Shown piece by piece: positions 34,700-43,630 of a stretch of DNA of 64,000 bases. Position 1 is the stretch's first letter. Every line of letters starts with the position of its first letter. The notes under the pieces were generated by a model. That model was not told the origin of the DNA, did not search any database, and saw only the letters and a program-made list of their open reading frames with translations. The stretch comes from Planctomycetota bacterium (GTDB lineage Bacteria; Planctomycetota; Planctomycetia; Pirellulales; Pirellulaceae): positions 1-64,000 of the forward strand of contig JAFLCP010000009.1 of the NCBI GenBank assembly GCA_017303505.1, written 5' to 3'. Position numbers and translations under genes: made by a program.

Positions 34700-36009
34700 T
34701 GGATGATACTTCACCAAAAAGAAAGATACATGTTCCCATTCTCACACGAGTGGAAGGGGAAGGGGCGCTAAACATCGTGTTGGGGCGAGACTCTATTCAA
34801 AGAGTTGAGTTGAACATTTACGAACCTCCCCGATTTTTCGAAGCCTTTCTCCAAGGTCGGAATCACAACGAAGTGGCTGATATCACAGCCCGCATTTGTG
34901 GTATTTGTCCTATCGCCTATCAGATGACGGCGATTCAAGCAATGGAGTCAGCTTGGGGAATCCAAATATCTGAATCGATTTACCGGCTGCGCCGCTTGAT
35001 GTACTTTGCGGAGTGGATAGAAAGCCATGGATTGCATATTCATCTATTGCATGCGCCCGATTTCTTTGGCTGCGCTAGTGGATTGGAACTCGCGAAGAAG
35101 GAGCCGGTTGCAGTCCAACGCGGATTAAAGCTCAAGAAAATCGGCAATCAAGTCTTGGAGTTGCTCGGTGGGCGAGCCATTCATCCCATCAGTTTGGCTG
35201 TGGGAGGCTTCTTTCGACTACCACGACGCGAAGAACTGTTGCAGCTCGTTCCTCAATTTGAGTGGGGACTAGAGGCCTCCATTGCGATGGTTCGGTGGAT
35301 TGGCGGGTTCGCTTTTCCAGAGTTCCACTCTCCTACGACTTACGTTGCATTACAGTGCCCGCAAGAATATGCCATTATGAAAGGTGTGATTGCTTCGTCC
35401 GACGGAGCGACGGTCGATGTGGGTAAGTATGAACAATGTTTTTATGAAGAGCATGTAGAGCATTCAACCGCATTGCATGCGCATCGTGTCGGGAACCCAC
35501 TTCCCTACCAGGTTGGACCGATGGCGAGAGTTCACTTGAGTTTCGACCAATTGTCGCCCACCGTGAGAGAGTTAGCAGAAGAAATAGGTTGGACGTTGCC
35601 CAGTTTCAATCCGTACCATTCCATCATTGCGAGAGGACTCGAGCTAGTACAAGCTTTCCAAGAAGGGCTCGATATCTTGAAGAGTTTCGAGCCGAAGGTT
35701 CAGGCACGCGTTGCGTATGAAACTTCCGAAGCGAGTGGATGTTCGGCTACAGAGGCGCCTCGAGGGCTAATTTATCACCGATATGATTTGGATCAATCGG
35801 GACATGTAAGCCGAGCTAAGATTGTTCCGCCAACATCCCAGAATCAACGTCAGATCGAACGAGATCTTGTGAAAATCTTACCTAGTTTGCTGTCCGAAAC
35901 CGACGAGAACATTGCCCGGCGATGCGAAACGGTGATTCGGAACTACGATCCTTGCATCAGTTGCGCTACGCACTTTTTAAAAGTGCGTAGAACCAAGGGA
36001 GTGGAATAA
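34699..36009 (+). CDS. hyhL: Group 3b [NiFe]-hydrogenase large (alpha) subunit
   Basis: Catalytic subunit, 436 residues. The nickel-iron centre is held by the L1 motif RICGICPIAYQM (Cys67, Cys70) and the L2 motif DPCISCATH (Cys419, Cys422, His425). After His425 an 11-residue tail (FLKVRRTKGVE) is present; in this family such a tail is removed by a dedicated endopeptidase, which is the next gene. The L1/L2 wording, the companion FAD/NADP and iron-sulfur subunits and the absence of diaphorase genes point to group 3b, the bidirectional NADP-linked 'sulfhydrogenase' type. A direct phylogeny was not run. Confidence 0.95.
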   Translation: MDDTSPKRKIHVPILTRVEGEGALNIVLGRDSIQRVELNIYEPPRFFEAFLQGRNHNEVADITARICGICPIAYQMTAIQAMESAWGIQISESIYRLRRLMYFAEWIESHGLHIHLLHAPDFFGCASGLELAKKEPVAVQRGLKLKKIGNQVLELLGGRAIHPISLAVGGFFRLPRREELLQLVPQFEWGLEASIAMVRWIGGFAFPEFHSPTTYVALQCPQEYAIMKGVIASSDGATVDVGKYEQCFYEEHVEHSTALHAHRVGNPLPYQVGPMARVHLSFDQLSPTVRELAEEIGWTLPSFNPYHSIIARGLELVQAFQEGLDILKSFEPKVQARVAYETSEASGCSATEAPRGLIYHRYDLDQSGHVSRAKIVPPTSQNQRQIERDLVKILPSLLSETDENIARRCETVIRNYDPCISCATHFLKVRRTKGVE

Positions 36010-36013
36010 TAGG

Positions 36014-36448
36014 ATGTTGCGTCTCGTCGTCGGAGTTGGTTCTCCGCATGGTGCAGATCAAGTTGGTTGGACTGTTGTGGATCGACTGAAGGCCCGTCGA
36101 CTTGATGATGCAACCTATATAAAAGTCGCTAACCCGATCGACGTTTTGGATTGTCTGGGTGAGTGTGATGAATTGATTTTGGTCGACGCTGTTCATGGTT
36201 TAACACCCAAAACGATTCAGTGTTGGAAGTGGCCTAACCAGCAGATCACGGATGGAGCAGATGGCGGCTCACACGGCTTGGGGATTGTTCAAGTACTTGA
36301 GCTTGCTGGAGAGTTGCAACTGTTACCCAAGAGAGTGATGATTATCGGTATTGGAGTGGAACAAGGGCGTGTTTCTGAAACTTGGATGCCGAGTCAAGAA
36401 GCTGAAATAGACGCTATCGTCGAGGAAGTTGAAACGCTGTATGCATGA
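36014..36448 (+). CDS. Hydrogenase maturation endopeptidase
   Basis: A 144-residue HyaD/HycI-type protease: VVGVGSPHGADQVGW corresponds to the GxGNxxxxDDGxG nickel-sensing region, LILVDAVHG holds the second acidic site and GGSHGLG the conserved His loop. It removes the C-terminal tail of the large subunit after nickel insertion. It starts four bases after hyhL and overlaps hypA by eight bases. Confidence 0.88.
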   Translation: MLRLVVGVGSPHGADQVGWTVVDRLKARRLDDATYIKVANPIDVLDCLGECDELILVDAVHGLTPKTIQCWKWPNQQITDGADGGSHGLGIVQVLELAGELQLLPKRVMIIGIGVEQGRVSETWMPSQEAEIDAIVEEVETLYA

Positions 36449-36791
36449 GTTATCGTTGGCTCGCCGTATTCTTAGGCAAGTAGAGGAGTTACGTAACGAG
36501 TATGTTGATCAGCACATATCTGCCGTTGAACTCGAAGTTGGCTTGATGTCCGGAGTGGATCCTGACATTTTGGCTGTATCCCTTCAGGACGAGCAGGTGG
36601 ACAGGGACAAGCCTGTGGAGTTCGTGATAAACGTTGTCCCAGTCCTAGCACATTGTTCGAAGTGCCAAAAGGACTTTCAAGTCGAACACTATGCGTTTAG
36701 CTGTGTCTTGTGCGGATCAACCGAAATTGAGGTAACAGGAGGTGATTGCGTTCGAATCATGTCCATTACGGTGGAAGACCTGGAAGTATAA
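36441..36791 (+). CDS. hypA: Hydrogenase nickel incorporation protein HypA
   Basis: The ATG at 36441 gives the obligatory MHE N-terminus (His2 and Glu3 bind nickel). The zinc site is CSKCQ and CVLCG in the C-terminal half. With HypB it inserts nickel into the large subunit. The 116-residue length is standard. It overlaps the endopeptidase gene. Confidence 0.95.
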   Translation: MHELSLARRILRQVEELRNEYVDQHISAVELEVGLMSGVDPDILAVSLQDEQVDRDKPVEFVINVVPVLAHCSKCQKDFQVEHYAFSCVLCGSTEIEVTGGDCVRIMSITVEDLEV

Positions 36792-36800
36792 GGGGATTAC

Positions 36801-37502
36801 ATGGTAGGTCGAACGATTGTTGTCCGCAGAGATGTGCAAGCGGAGCAAAAGCGAGAAGCTGACGCGGAGCGTGAGTTACTGGGAAGCCGCGGAACCTTAG
36901 TTGTTAACATGGTATCCTCACCTGGTGCCGGGAAAACCAGTTTGTTGGCTGAGATAGCGCAGCACTGGCAAGGACGACATTCGATGGCGGTATTAGTGGG
37001 AGACATCGAGACGGATCGGGATGCCCAAAGACTTGCCCCTTTTGTACCGGTAACACAATTGACTACCGGTGGGGCTTGCCATTTAGAGTTGCCCTTGGTG
37101 TATCGAGGGCGAATGGCTCTCGGGGATCCACAGGTCGATTTTCTGTTTATCGAGAATATCGGTAACTTGGTGTGCCCAGCTTCGCACGACCTCGGTGAAC
37201 ATCTTCGAGTCGTATTGCTAAGCGTAACCGATGGCGATGACAAACCGGCGAAGTATCCAAAGATGTTTCGCACCAGCCACGCTTTGATTATCAGTAAATG
37301 TGATCTCTTGAACTACGTTCCATTTCGAACCGAGGAAGCGATTAGGGATGCAAAATCCATTCAACCTAAATTATCGTGTTTTGAAATTTCCTCGTTGAGG
37401 CGTTTCGGGATCTCCGAGCTTTGCAGATATTTCGAGAACGAGAGGTTACGCCGAGTGGGCTCCCCAATTCGTGAGAAGTCCAATGAATCCGCTGCATTGT
37501 GA
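36801..37502 (+). CDS. hypB: Hydrogenase nickel incorporation GTPase HypB
   Basis: GTPase with Walker A in NMVSSPGAGKTSLL, GDIETDRDAQRL, the metal-site motif GGACHLE, FIENIGNLVCPASHDLGE and the guanine motif SKCDL. It lacks the His-rich nickel-storage stretch seen in some HypB proteins. An AAGGGG sequence lies five bases before the ATG. It overlaps hypF by 20 bases. Confidence 0.96.
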   Translation: MVGRTIVVRRDVQAEQKREADAERELLGSRGTLVVNMVSSPGAGKTSLLAEIAQHWQGRHSMAVLVGDIETDRDAQRLAPFVPVTQLTTGGACHLELPLVYRGRMALGDPQVDFLFIENIGNLVCPASHDLGEHLRVVLLSVTDGDDKPAKYPKMFRTSHALIISKCDLLNYVPFRTEEAIRDAKSIQPKLSCFEISSLRRFGISELCRYFENERLRRVGSPIREKSNESAAL

Positions 37503-39873
37503 ACATGAACCGCACGAAGCGAAGGATCCTCAAGGCACAGTAGTGGTCGCACAACATATCTGGATTGCCGGTCAAGTGCAGGGAGTTGGAATGCGACCTG
37601 CATTGGCGCAGTTAGCACAACAGTATGGAGTTAAGGGGTGGGTGCGAAACGCGCTCACACAGGTAGAGTTGTGGATCGAAGGGAATTCGACGCAAGTTCA
37701 TGCATTCGAGAAATGTCTCGTGGAGCTTGGTAAACTGCCAGGTCGCGTTGAAGTAAAGCAGAAATGTACCGTACCGACTCTTGGGTACGAAGGTTTCCGG
37801 ATATTGCCGAGTGAAGCCCGTGATTTGGGTGAATCGAGTGATTTGCCTCTGGATCGTGTCGTGTGTGGGGAGTGTCGCCAGGAGTTTCACGATGCGAGTA
37901 ATCGTAGATACAGGTACCCACTGATTGGATGCAATAGCTGCGGACCTCGCTTTTCCATTCTGACATCGATGCCGTTTGATCGTGAATCAAATGCACTAAA
38001 TCGGTTTGGAATGTGCGATGAATGTAAGCGTGAATACGAGGATGTTCACGATAGAAGATTTCATTCGCAGACCAATATCTGTCAACGATGTGGTCCTCAA
38101 GTGCATGGACTTAAGCAAGGGATAGAGATCTTGCAGCGTGCGGGAGTTGTGTCCCTACGCGGAATCGGTGGTTATCAATGGCTAGCGGCAGCGAACTCGG
38201 AGTCGGCCGTGCAAAAGGTTCGTTCGTTAAAGGGGCGACCTCGTAAGCCACTGGCTGTCATGATTGGGCATGAGCAACTCGATACTTGGGTGTTGGACTT
38301 ATCGGTTAAAGAACGACTTTTAGAGCCTGATGGTTCGATCGTCATCGTGCAGCGCAGTCAATTGCGATGTAATGCACAAGAGGTGTTAGCCCAATCCGTG
38401 TTACATGAAATGTCGTCGGTCGGTCTAATGTTACCAACCTCGATGCTGCATGAAGCTATTGTTGAAAATGTAGGACCGGTGGTGTTGACCAGTGCGAATC
38501 TTGACGGCGAACCGATGTGTATCGAGGTTTCAGAAGTTGAAACGCTAACGAGAGAATTGTTAGGGACGTCCATCCCACTCATTGATCATAACCGACCAAT
38601 TTACAACCGAGTCGATGACTCCGTGGTTTTGGCTCGGACAAATGGGTTCATGACGGTGCGTCCAGGAAGGGGCTTAACTCCCAAAAGCTGGAATTTGCGT
38701 AGAGCCGGACTGGACTTGAATCTCAAAGATCGCCACACAAAGGTCCTCGGTTTGGGCGCACAGCAAAAGGTGTGTTTCGCTTGGAGTGATGGTGTTCAAG
38801 TGACGTTGGGGCCGTATATCGGCGACCTGGGATCTGTTGCCATGCAGTCGGCTGCGATGCTGCAATGGGAGCATCTCTCTGCGATGATACGGGAGGAGGC
38901 AACCATAGTGGTTCATGATGACCATCCCGATTTCTTTACAACCCATTGGGCGAGAGCATTAGAGAGAGAAAAGGGCATACGACGCCATTCAGTGCAGCAT
39001 CATCGGGCACATTGGCTGTCGAGTCTCTTGGAGCCTGGGTGGTTGGATCGCGCCGCAATCGGAATCGTGTGGGATGGGACTGGTTTTGGGGAGGATGGCA
39101 ATATCTGGGGTGGTGAGGCTTTCGTTGGCCATTGCCGCCGACAGGAACGCGTAGCGACATTGCACAAGTTCGGTTTGCCAGGAGGGGAAGCTGCAATTCG
39201 AGAGCCTTGGAGAGTTGCGATTTCACTTCTCTCTCAAGTGAACTGGAATTACGCGGAACAACTCTTTAAGAACCAGCCCATTCGTCCTTTGAAAGCAATG
39301 CTGAACCAGGAATTGCATGTTACTCCAACGAGCAGTATGGGGCGTCTCTTCGACGGCGTCGCCGCGATGATTATGGATGCAAACATGGGTTGTCGCGCCG
39401 TATCGTATGAAGGTGAACTGGCTCAATTGCTGGAGGAGTGTTGTGATGAAAATGAAACCGGCTGTTATCTCATTCCACTTGTCAAAGCAGAAAAAGAGAC
39501 GGACGGGATTAAGTACGTCTGGGATTGGCGTCCAATGATTGCGAGAATTGCTGAAGAGAAGATGGCGGAAGTATCGAGCAGGAAAATTGCGATGCGTTTC
39601 CATCGAGCGTTGGCTAACGCTATCTGCGAGTTGTTGAGATTGTATCCCGAACTTCCTCTGACAATGAGCGGCGGTTGTTTTCAGAATCGCGTTTTGCTGA
39701 GGCTATTGCAAGAAGCGAACATTGAAGCAACCCGTTCTGTCGCTTGGCCTGGAATAGTCCCCGTCAATGATTCGGGAATAGCTCTCGGACAAGTTATTGC
39801 TGGAGTTGTTGAAGAAATGACCAAAGATGAGCAGGAGAAATGGATGACGGAGGCACCGGGCCAATGTGCTTAG
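37483..39873 (+). CDS. hypF: Carbamoyltransferase HypF
   Basis: Provides the carbamoyl group for the CN ligands of the active-site iron. Domains in order are an acylphosphatase (HIWIAGQVQGVGMRPALAQLAQQYGVKGWVRN), two zinc fingers (CGECRQEFHD...CNSCGPR; CDECKREYED...CQRCGPQ), a YrdC-like domain (GVVSLRGIGGYQWLAAAN, KGRPRKPLAVM) and a Kae1-like domain (VQHHRAHWLSSL, GIVWDGTGFGEDGNIWGGE, LTMSGGCFQNRVL). The ATG at 37483 is preferred over GTG at 37471. Full length at about 796 residues; overlaps hypC by ten bases. Confidence 0.97.
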   Translation: MNPLHCEHEPHEAKDPQGTVVVAQHIWIAGQVQGVGMRPALAQLAQQYGVKGWVRNALTQVELWIEGNSTQVHAFEKCLVELGKLPGRVEVKQKCTVPTLGYEGFRILPSEARDLGESSDLPLDRVVCGECRQEFHDASNRRYRYPLIGCNSCGPRFSILTSMPFDRESNALNRFGMCDECKREYEDVHDRRFHSQTNICQRCGPQVHGLKQGIEILQRAGVVSLRGIGGYQWLAAANSESAVQKVRSLKGRPRKPLAVMIGHEQLDTWVLDLSVKERLLEPDGSIVIVQRSQLRCNAQEVLAQSVLHEMSSVGLMLPTSMLHEAIVENVGPVVLTSANLDGEPMCIEVSEVETLTRELLGTSIPLIDHNRPIYNRVDDSVVLARTNGFMTVRPGRGLTPKSWNLRRAGLDLNLKDRHTKVLGLGAQQKVCFAWSDGVQVTLGPYIGDLGSVAMQSAAMLQWEHLSAMIREEATIVVHDDHPDFFTTHWARALEREKGIRRHSVQHHRAHWLSSLLEPGWLDRAAIGIVWDGTGFGEDGNIWGGEAFVGHCRRQERVATLHKFGLPGGEAAIREPWRVAISLLSQVNWNYAEQLFKNQPIRPLKAMLNQELHVTPTSSMGRLFDGVAAMIMDANMGCRAVSYEGELAQLLEECCDENETGCYLIPLVKAEKETDGIKYVWDWRPMIARIAEEKMAEVSSRKIAMRFHRALANAICELLRLYPELPLTMSGGCFQNRVLLRLLQEANIEATRSVAWPGIVPVNDSGIALGQVIAGVVEEMTKDEQEKWMTEAPGQCA

Positions 39874-40118
39874 CGATACCAGGTGAAGTTGTTCGTTGGC
39901 TCCAGCATGCAGCTCCATTTTGCGAGGCTGAAGTGCGATTCGGAGGTGTACTACGTAAGGTGAACATGCTGTGTGTACCTGAAGCATCGGTGGGAGAGTA
40001 TGTCATTGTGCATGCAGGTATTGCGATAAGCAAAATCGATGCTCAGGCGGCAGCCGAACTCTTGTCACAGGTTTCCGAATTGGAGCTCGACGAGTGGCGG
40101 CGAGGAGCAGTGGAATGA
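39864..40118 (+). CDS. hypC: Hydrogenase assembly chaperone HypC
   Basis: The ATG at 39864 gives the required MCLAIPGEV N-terminus, whose Cys2 binds the large subunit and the iron-ligand intermediate. An in-frame ATG at 39840 would bury this Cys and is rejected. 84 residues, normal length. It overlaps both hypF and hypD. Confidence 0.95.
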   Translation: MCLAIPGEVVRWLQHAAPFCEAEVRFGGVLRKVNMLCVPEASVGEYVIVHAGIAISKIDAQAAAELLSQVSELELDEWRRGAVE

Positions 40119-41272
40119 AATACATAGACGAGTTTCGAGATCGGCAGCGATGCAGGCTGCTCTGCGAGAAAATTCTCCGTACCGCTACGCGTCGCTGGAC
40201 AATCATGGAAGTCTGCGGAGGGCAAACCCATGGTCTGTTAAAGTTCGGGATCGAAGAGGCACTACTGGAGCGAGTGGAACTGCTGCATGGCCCTGGATGT
40301 CCCGTGTGTGTTACATCCAAATCAGCAATTGATAGAGCCATCGCGATGTCCTTTTTGCCAGATGTTGTGGTTGTCTCTTTTGGGGATATGTTGAGAGTAC
40401 CTGGTGACAAAATAAGTCTCTTGCAAGCCAAGGCCCTGGGAGGACAAATTCATACCGTATATTCACCCCTGGATGCTGTGACACTTGCTGCAGCACAACC
40501 AAACAAAAGAATCGTGTTTTTTGCTGTTGGATTTGAAACCACATTGCCTGCAACCGCAATTGCCATTTTGCAGGCCGCAAGTTTGGAGCTTTCCAATTTC
40601 TTTGTCCTAATGTCACATGTACGTGTTGCTCCAGCGATGGAGTACATTCTTGAAAAGGACACAACTCGTATTGATGGATTCTTGGCTGCGGGACATGTAA
40701 CAACTGTGACTGGCATAAGTGACTGTCAAGAATTGGCGGCCAAGTACAAGGTTCCTATCGTCGTCACTGGATTTGAACCACTAGACTTGCTCATTGGAAT
40801 CGAGCAATGTGTCAGGTTGTTGGAAGCCAACGAACATAGAGTCGTGAATGAGTATCAACGAGTTGTTGCAGACGCGGGTAACCTCCAGGCACAAGCTGTG
40901 ATTAAAGATGCGTTTGAGGTGGATGACCAAGATTGGCGTGGACTTGGTTTAGTTCCTCGCGGTGGTTTTAGTTTGAAGCCGGTTTACCAGCGATTTGACG
41001 CAAGTCGATTGCTGCCAGATTGGAATCACCTTTCACAATCTATTCAACAAGACGTTACCGAAATCCGTAGGGAGCATGATTGCCGAAGCGGCGACGTGTT
41101 GACAGGGAGCCTTAAACCAAAGGATTGTCCACTTTTCGGGATTAAATGCACACCGCAAACACCGTTTGGGGCACCTATGGTTTCATCGGAAGGTGCCTGC
41201 GCGGCGTACTATCAATACTCGCACTTTGAGACAAATAGCGGGGCTGCGAATACTTCGAGGAGTGTACTATGA
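40115..41272 (+). CDS. hypD: Hydrogenase formation protein HypD
   Basis: Iron-sulfur scaffold on which the Fe(CN)2CO unit is built. Conserved motifs are MEVCGGQTHGLLKFGI, LLHGPGCPVCVT, FFAVGFETTLPATAIA, VTGFEPLDLL and the C-terminal cluster-binding CRSGDVLTGSLKPKDCPLFGIKC...GAPMVSSEGACAAYY. The start at 40115 overlaps the hypC stop (ATGA). 385 residues. Confidence 0.97.
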   Translation: MKYIDEFRDRQRCRLLCEKILRTATRRWTIMEVCGGQTHGLLKFGIEEALLERVELLHGPGCPVCVTSKSAIDRAIAMSFLPDVVVVSFGDMLRVPGDKISLLQAKALGGQIHTVYSPLDAVTLAAAQPNKRIVFFAVGFETTLPATAIAILQAASLELSNFFVLMSHVRVAPAMEYILEKDTTRIDGFLAAGHVTTVTGISDCQELAAKYKVPIVVTGFEPLDLLIGIEQCVRLLEANEHRVVNEYQRVVADAGNLQAQAVIKDAFEVDDQDWRGLGLVPRGGFSLKPVYQRFDASRLLPDWNHLSQSIQQDVTEIRREHDCRSGDVLTGSLKPKDCPLFGIKCTPQTPFGAPMVSSEGACAAYYQYSHFETNSGAANTSRSVL

Positions 41273-42324
41273 ATGAAGGGGACCCAAATCTTCATTGCCC
41301 TATACCTGCAGTTTCACCTGCTGATGTAGTCGAGCTTGCGGTGGGGGAGGGGGCGAAGGCAAGCAGACTTTTTTTGGATAAGTTCATTCATAATCGATTC
41401 AAAAACCAGACGCTGCAGCGGCGTGACGACGCGGCCATCCTTGAAATCGATGCGCTGCAATTGGCGTTTACGACGGACTCGTTTGTCGTTGAGCCTTACT
41501 TCTTTCCTGGTGGTGATATCGGAAAACTCGCTGTATGTGGAACCGTCAACGATCTGAGCATGGTCAATGCAGACCCCACATGCCTGAGCCTGTCGCTTAT
41601 TCTGGAAGAGGGCTTTCCACTCAGTGACTTATCTCGCATTTTGGATAGTGTCGAAAAATGGTGCCAGAAAGCCAATGTTGAAATAGTCTGCGGTGACACC
41701 AAAGTTGTGCCGAAGGGGAAGGTTGATGGGATCTTTATCAACACCAGCGGACTTGGGAGACGAGTAAAGGGGGTTACTAGTCCCAATTCAGTCGTTAAGG
41801 AACATGATGTTGTCCTGGTTAGTGGACCGATCGGCTGTCATGGAATGTCGGTCATGGCAGCCAGGAATCCTGGATTGGTCGAAACGGAGATCGAAAGCGA
41901 TTGTGGATTGCTGCTACCGCTGGTGCAATCGCTGCGAAATCGAGAAGTACCAGTTAAAGCGATGAGAGATGCAACTCGCGGCGGTGTGGCTGCAGTACTC
42001 CACGAATGGGCTCGGCAATTCGATGTATCGATTTCAGTGGATGAAGAGAGTGTACCTGTTCGCTCCGATGTGCGTGGTTTGACGGAGTTATTGGGGCTTG
42101 ATCCTTTGTTTGTAGCAAATGAAGGAACAATGGTAGTCGTCGTCGATTCTACATTTGCCAAAGCTGCGGTTGAGGCGATGCGTTCTGTCCCCATAGGCGT
42201 GGGAGCAACGAGAATAGGAAATGTACATGCGGGACGACGATATCCCGTTACAGTGGTGCGAGGCCTAGGAAAAGAGGTTCCTTTGCTCGAACCAACTGGT
42301 GCTATGCTTCCCCGCATTTGTTAG
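41269..42324 (+). CDS. hypE: Carbamoyl dehydratase HypE
   Basis: PurM-like ATPase that dehydrates the carbamoyl thioester to a cyanide ligand. Motifs are LQRRDDAAIL, AFTTDSFVVEPYFFPGGDIGKLAVCGTVNDLSM, ATRGGVAAVLHEWA and the required C-terminal PRIC with a terminal Cys351. It overlaps hypD by four bases and is the last gene of the operon. Confidence 0.97.
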   Translation: MNEGDPNLHCPIPAVSPADVVELAVGEGAKASRLFLDKFIHNRFKNQTLQRRDDAAILEIDALQLAFTTDSFVVEPYFFPGGDIGKLAVCGTVNDLSMVNADPTCLSLSLILEEGFPLSDLSRILDSVEKWCQKANVEIVCGDTKVVPKGKVDGIFINTSGLGRRVKGVTSPNSVVKEHDVVLVSGPIGCHGMSVMAARNPGLVETEIESDCGLLLPLVQSLRNREVPVKAMRDATRGGVAAVLHEWARQFDVSISVDEESVPVRSDVRGLTELLGLDPLFVANEGTMVVVVDSTFAKAAVEAMRSVPIGVGATRIGNVHAGRRYPVTVVRGLGKEVPLLEPTGAMLPRIC

Positions 42325-42596
42325 TTCAGGAATTCGGAAGGTAATTTCTCTGCTAAGAATTTCTTCAAAAATCAATGTTCCATCTTGCTAAGCGGTGCGA
42401 GTGAGCTCGCGATCCTGGAATTCGGTATTCGAGAATTTGAAGGAAGGCAAGCCATTTGGCAGACGAGGGGTTACTCGGACGCCAGTTCAGGAAGCACGAA
42501 CTCGGAACACCCTGAATCCACTCTGCGATTCTTTGGAAAAAAAGTTGCCAACATGTCCACCGCACAGTGTGGCCAATGCTGCACTTACGACCTGCA
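42325..42596 (+). other. Gap after the hydrogenase operon, no supported gene
   Basis: 272 bases between hypE and the convergent M50 protease gene. Short reading frames exist but none resembles a known protein or has a ribosome site. A small hairpin (GCGAG-TGAG-CTCGC, 42397-42410) is visible; no standard terminator with a T-run is seen. It could be the remains of a lost gene. Confidence 0.4.
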
Positions 42597-43574
42597 CTAG
42601 ATTACCGTTAAGGGACGATAAGGCAAACAGATAAACGGCAAGATAAGACAGGGCCAACCAATTGCAGTTTGTAACCAACTGAGCTTGGCTGCGTCATTGC
42701 GAGTGGGAGGATGTCTTAATCCAGAAACCACAACCAGAATCAACATCAGCACGAACAGCAGTTGCTGTGAGTAAATCATGAATGCAACCGCTAATCCCAA
42801 AAAAGCTCTGGCAACCCACACACTCTTGGTCCCCAGTAATCCAAAAGTTACGTGCCCACCATCAAGTTGCCCCATGGGCACCATATTGAGTCCAGTGACC
42901 AATAGCCCCGTCCAACCAGCCATTAACCAGGGGTTCACCTCGTTATTAAGAGTAGGAAGCGAATTGGCGCCTCCTTCGCGAAACAAATCCGCCAGCCATT
43001 GAATCAACAGAGGATGCCCAAGAACAAAGCCCTTTTCGGCGACCATGGAGGGCGTGGTTGCTGTAATTACACCTATAATCAAAACCGGAATCGCAATGAC
43101 AAGGCCCGCTAAAGGACCAGCAATTCCAATGTCAAAGACCTCACGTCGATCGGCTTGACGTCCATCCATCGCGATCACCGCCCCAAATGTTCCTAGTGGC
43201 GAAATGGGCATGGGTAAAAACAATGGAGGCGTTGCCGCGACTCGATATCGCACGGTCATCAAATAATGTCCCATCTCATGGGCCAACAAAATGGCCAATG
43301 TGGCTAACGAATAGATCAGACCATCTTGCCAGTGTTCGAGAATGATCTGACGAACTGGAAGCAAGCTTCCATAAAATGGCGAAGCAAGCAATGGACCGAT
43401 GGGGACCCAGTGCGAAACCCCGGCCCAAAACATCGTAATTGAAGTCAGAACGAACAGCACAATCGATGTTGTCCAAGTAATTCGAAAACGCGGACCACGC
43501 GACTGTCGAACCGGCTCGGGTGCCGGAGCTTCACTAAGAAAATCGGGAGGAAGATCGCCGCGTCGAATTTCCAA
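42597..43574 (-). CDS. M50-family (site-2-type) membrane metalloprotease
   Basis: A 325-residue membrane protein starting at TTG (43574), supported by AAGGA eight bases ahead. Zinc-binding HEMGH is in LAILLAHEMGHYLMTVRYRV, and the third ligand in MGQLDGGHVTFGLLG; PLFLPMPISPLGTFGAVIAM and DIGIAGPLAGLVIAIPVLI are typical of the plant EGY/bacterial M50 branch. It cleaves within the membrane; the target is unknown. It is 56 bases downstream of the MutS-like gene on the same strand. Confidence 0.9.
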   Translation of the reverse strand: MEIRRGDLPPDFLSEAPAPEPVRQSRGPRFRITWTTSIVLFVLTSITMFWAGVSHWVPIGPLLASPFYGSLLPVRQIILEHWQDGLIYSLATLAILLAHEMGHYLMTVRYRVAATPPLFLPMPISPLGTFGAVIAMDGRQADRREVFDIGIAGPLAGLVIAIPVLIIGVITATTPSMVAEKGFVLGHPLLIQWLADLFREGGANSLPTLNNEVNPWLMAGWTGLLVTGLNMVPMGQLDGGHVTFGLLGTKSVWVARAFLGLAVAFMIYSQQLLFVLMLILVVVSGLRHPPTRNDAAKLSWLQTAIGWPCLILPFICLPYRPLTVI

Positions 43575-43630
43575 TGGACTTATCCTTTTTTAACGCATTC
43601 CAACATCGAAGTGCAAAACTGGCGCTCTTT

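Noticed and set aside
39840..40118. hypC starting at the earlier in-frame ATG
   Set aside because: HypC function needs Cys as residue 2, which only the ATG at 39864 provides.
31184..42596. Hydrogenase region as a mobile element
   Set aside because: No integrase, transposase, tRNA boundary or flanking direct repeat was seen; transfer remains possible but is not shown.
42395..42634. 79-residue plus-strand frame after hypE
   Set aside because: No ribosome site or recognisable domain, and it runs into the convergent protease gene.
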